DNA of 64,000 bases from Ascaris suum. Lineage: Eukaryota > Nematoda > Chromadorea > Rhabditida > Ascarididae. Shown here in pieces: positions 61,664 to 64,000 of this stretch. Position 1 is the stretch's first letter. Each line of letters starts with the position of its first letter. Both the position numbers and the translations under genes were made by a program. The stretch lies in NCBI GenBank assembly GCA_013433145.1, contig CM024189.1, positions 6,440,001 through 6,504,000 of the forward strand, in the 5' to 3' direction. The notes under the pieces are model-generated. The model ran no database searches. It was not told where the DNA came from and saw only the letters and a list, made by a program, of their open reading frames with translations.

Positions 61664-64000
61664 CAATACTATTCATTTGCGCTTATCGTTTCAGAGAATT
61701 GTTCATTCCTATTTGACGAGTTGTGATTTTATTATCACCGAGTAATGCATTGTGATAAGCATCATTTTCGATATAAATCGCTCATCGACGAATCATATAT
61801 AAATTATTGGCCGAGGCTGTCAATTTTGTTAGAGTCTTACAAACTATATCAAATTTTATTTCATCGCTAATAAGAATTTTACTGAGTATAGAATACTCCA
61901 CCGTGATAAAGCATAGTGCATCTCAAATTGAAATGAGAGGTTCGGCATAATTTTAATGTGCGTATTAATCACTTACTTAACCTTAACGCTATTCTTTCTG
62001 GTCTCTTAAATATCTCTAGGAACGAATACTTGCTTACTGTCGCATCGTTGGAATCGGTAGTGAACAATGAAAAGATTTATTCATTTTTGCAAAAAAACCA
62101 TTGAGAAAGAAGAGATTCCGCATATGTCACATATGTTACTATCTAGAAAATGTGCAAGTGCAAATGGAAATCGAATCGAAAAAAAAAACTGAAAAATATA
62201 ACGCTTTTCTCTTTTTTTTTTATTGGAGAAATGTCGTAAATATTTTGCGGGCAATTGAGGATTAGCACAAACAAGTGCCTTTTTTTTACAAACATTTTCC
62301 CGATAAAATACATTCCAGCGATATGAATCATCACCGTTTTTACTAATCATCTGCTACCGATTTAAATCGCATGACATTTGTTTCTCCATTTATACTCTGC
62401 GTTTATCAACAAAAAATGTGGGTGTTCAAACTGCGCAACGCAAAACTCTCTACTTGTACCGCCGTACCATGTACACTTATACCACATGTACAACTGCGTA
62501 TATTCCTTCATATGTACATACTAACAGATTTCTGTGAAAGCTGAAAGTTGAAAAGACGTAAATAGCCGATTTCCAACATAATCAACGTGTAGAGTTTGAA
62601 GTTTCTTCCCTCTTGACGAAGAAATTTAGCATTTTTGGTGCAACAATAAAAGAAACTTTTTTTGTGTCGACTAATTTCAAGGCATGCTGAACTTGATTGA
62701 TTAGAGAGAATTTTATAGAAAGATCCTGTTTCACTTAAAGCTTTCCCTTCGAATTTTCCTAAGAGAGGTGAAACAGCACAGAACTTAATAGCACAGGTAT
62801 CACATTGAGGCGACAATCATTAAGGATTATGCATTGTGACAATAATTCATAAAAGCAAATAAATCACGAGCATTACTGACAATATAAATACATCGTCCAA
62901 CTAACTGAGTTGCTTACTTGCATAGAATTCAACCAATTTAGCATTCCCCGCCATATACGCTTAACTACGACACTCAACTGTCTCAAGCGTTGAGATAACT
63001 CGACATTGACACATGTAAGAACAAGGTGAAATTTCCGATGGAAGCATTTACGGTGATATTGATATGCGCTCATAATGTTTATGAATATTATTTTCGACTT
63101 TTCGGTACAAAAAAAAATGTATAAGATAATAACCCTATAATCATAAAATATTAAACAATAGCCAAATAATTTTGCATAGATATGCCAAAAAGAGCTCAAA
63201 ATTGACAGGCAAGAGATCTAAATGTGAATAAATATAATCACAAGAGTTTTCTATCTGTAATCGTTCAGGAATAAACAGTGATAAAAGCGAATTTGAGATG
63301 TCAGTTCTGTTAAAACTGGAAGCAATAATTCAAGCAACTCTTACTTTTAAGGCTAGTATCCACATTTAAATATCATAATTGAGACCCTCCTCCTTCTGAG
63401 CAGCATGAAATGTTGCATTTCGTATGAGACTCGAGATCCAAAGCTTTTTCCAACGACGCAGTGCCACGTGGGACCGAAACGCCTCTCAAATTCGTCTTTT
63501 ATATAAGCCGCTACATCCTTAAAAAAATACTTTTTTATTTTTGCACATTGAGCCCACAGAGATCTTCAATAAATACTGAAAGCTAGGCTTGCCTTCAATT
63601 TCAACGACTTGCATATTGCCAATCTTTGAGGGATAGAATCACTAGCAATTTAAAACGTGCTGCGAAAACTTTTACGGTTTTTCAAAGCCAACCATCTATT
63701 GAAATAAGCACTTCCTGGCAAGTAGGACTACAGATCAATATCCACGGTTGAGAGGCGATTCCATATAAAAACGTTCGAAAAACTGCACTCAGAAAAAAGT
63801 GAACAATGCGCACAAATGGTCATTTATCATTATGAAAAACAAAAATGAAAAATTTTATCCCTTTAACATATTTTTAAGCACTGCGACAATTTCAGTGTAT
63901 CTAAGGGAAAGCATTTATGCATGAAGAGCGCAATACAAACCTTTCTAGAACAACCGACTATTTCCACTAAAATCTAGAAACAACTAGGAGCGCAAATATG
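61664..64000. other. 3' flank of the calmodulin-like gene, no assigned gene
   Basis: It contains the 3' UTR of the calmodulin-like gene, without an obvious AATAAA nearby. Minus-strand frames at 62081-62350 and 62508-62816 have no signature. A possible minus-strand first exon at 62918-63073 is listed separately. Near 63498 the minus strand reads TTATATAAAAG, a good TATA-box match, with a CACGTG E-box about 30 bases away; no gene could be tied to it. Confidence 0.4.
62918..63073 (-). other. Possible first coding exon, unassigned
   Basis: An ATG at 63073 opens 52 codons (beginning MSAYQYHRKCFHRK, ending MLNWLNSMQ) that stop exactly at an ideal donor CAA|GTAAGC at 62918/62917. The frame continues to a stop soon after, as an intron would. 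The basic, leucine-rich composition is coding-like, but no next exon or family was recognised within the window. Confidence 0.22.

Overview
The window is eukaryotic and almost certainly nematode. Coding is in short exons with GT-AG introns. Acceptors are mostly of the TTTTCAG/TTTTTAG type and the background is AT-rich. A complete cuticle collagen gene is present, with the nematode N-terminal domain, an RXXR block, two cysteine-flanked Gly-X-Y regions and a YCPCP tail. Two genes begin a few bases after a strong acceptor, as expected for spliced-leader trans-splicing. Introns of several hundred bases to over 1 kb fit a strongylid-like (clade V parasitic) genome better than Caenorhabditis. That last point is inference; no marker gene was used.

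Layout. (1) 1-9333, plus strand: 3' two thirds of synaptojanin (unc-26), from the linker after the Sac1 domain through the inositol 5-phosphatase domain, an RRM-like domain and a short proline-rich tail. (2) 11295-14013, minus strand: a six-exon cuticle collagen, convergent with synaptojanin. (3) 16979-36482, minus strand: a P4-ATPase (phospholipid flippase) of the ATP8B class in about 28 to 30 exons; its first exon or exons were not found. (4) 36.5-57.0 kb: a long gene-poor stretch with several coding-like but unassigned exons, a decayed mariner transposase, hairpins and two long (AT)n arrays. (5) 57036-61663, plus strand: a complete 170-residue calmodulin-like protein with four intact EF-hands. 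(6) 61.7-64 kb: no assigned gene.

Exon boundaries were placed by hand from splice consensus and reading-frame continuity. For the collagen, the calmodulin-like gene and nearly all of the flippase and synaptojanin, every junction keeps frame and family alignment, which is the strongest evidence here. Synaptojanin (PI(4,5)P2 hydrolysis during vesicle uncoating) and a flippase (lipid asymmetry of the same membranes) are functionally related neighbours, but nothing in the sequence shows co-regulation.

I found no CRISPR array, tRNA or rRNA, and no convincing undescribed system. The most interesting items are a frame-preserving 75-codon candidate exon that would enlarge the flippase P domain, a dead duplicate of a calmodulin exon inside an intron, a GC-AG intron in the collagen, a MITE-like hairpin in a flippase intron, and unassigned coding-like exons at 40-53 kb.
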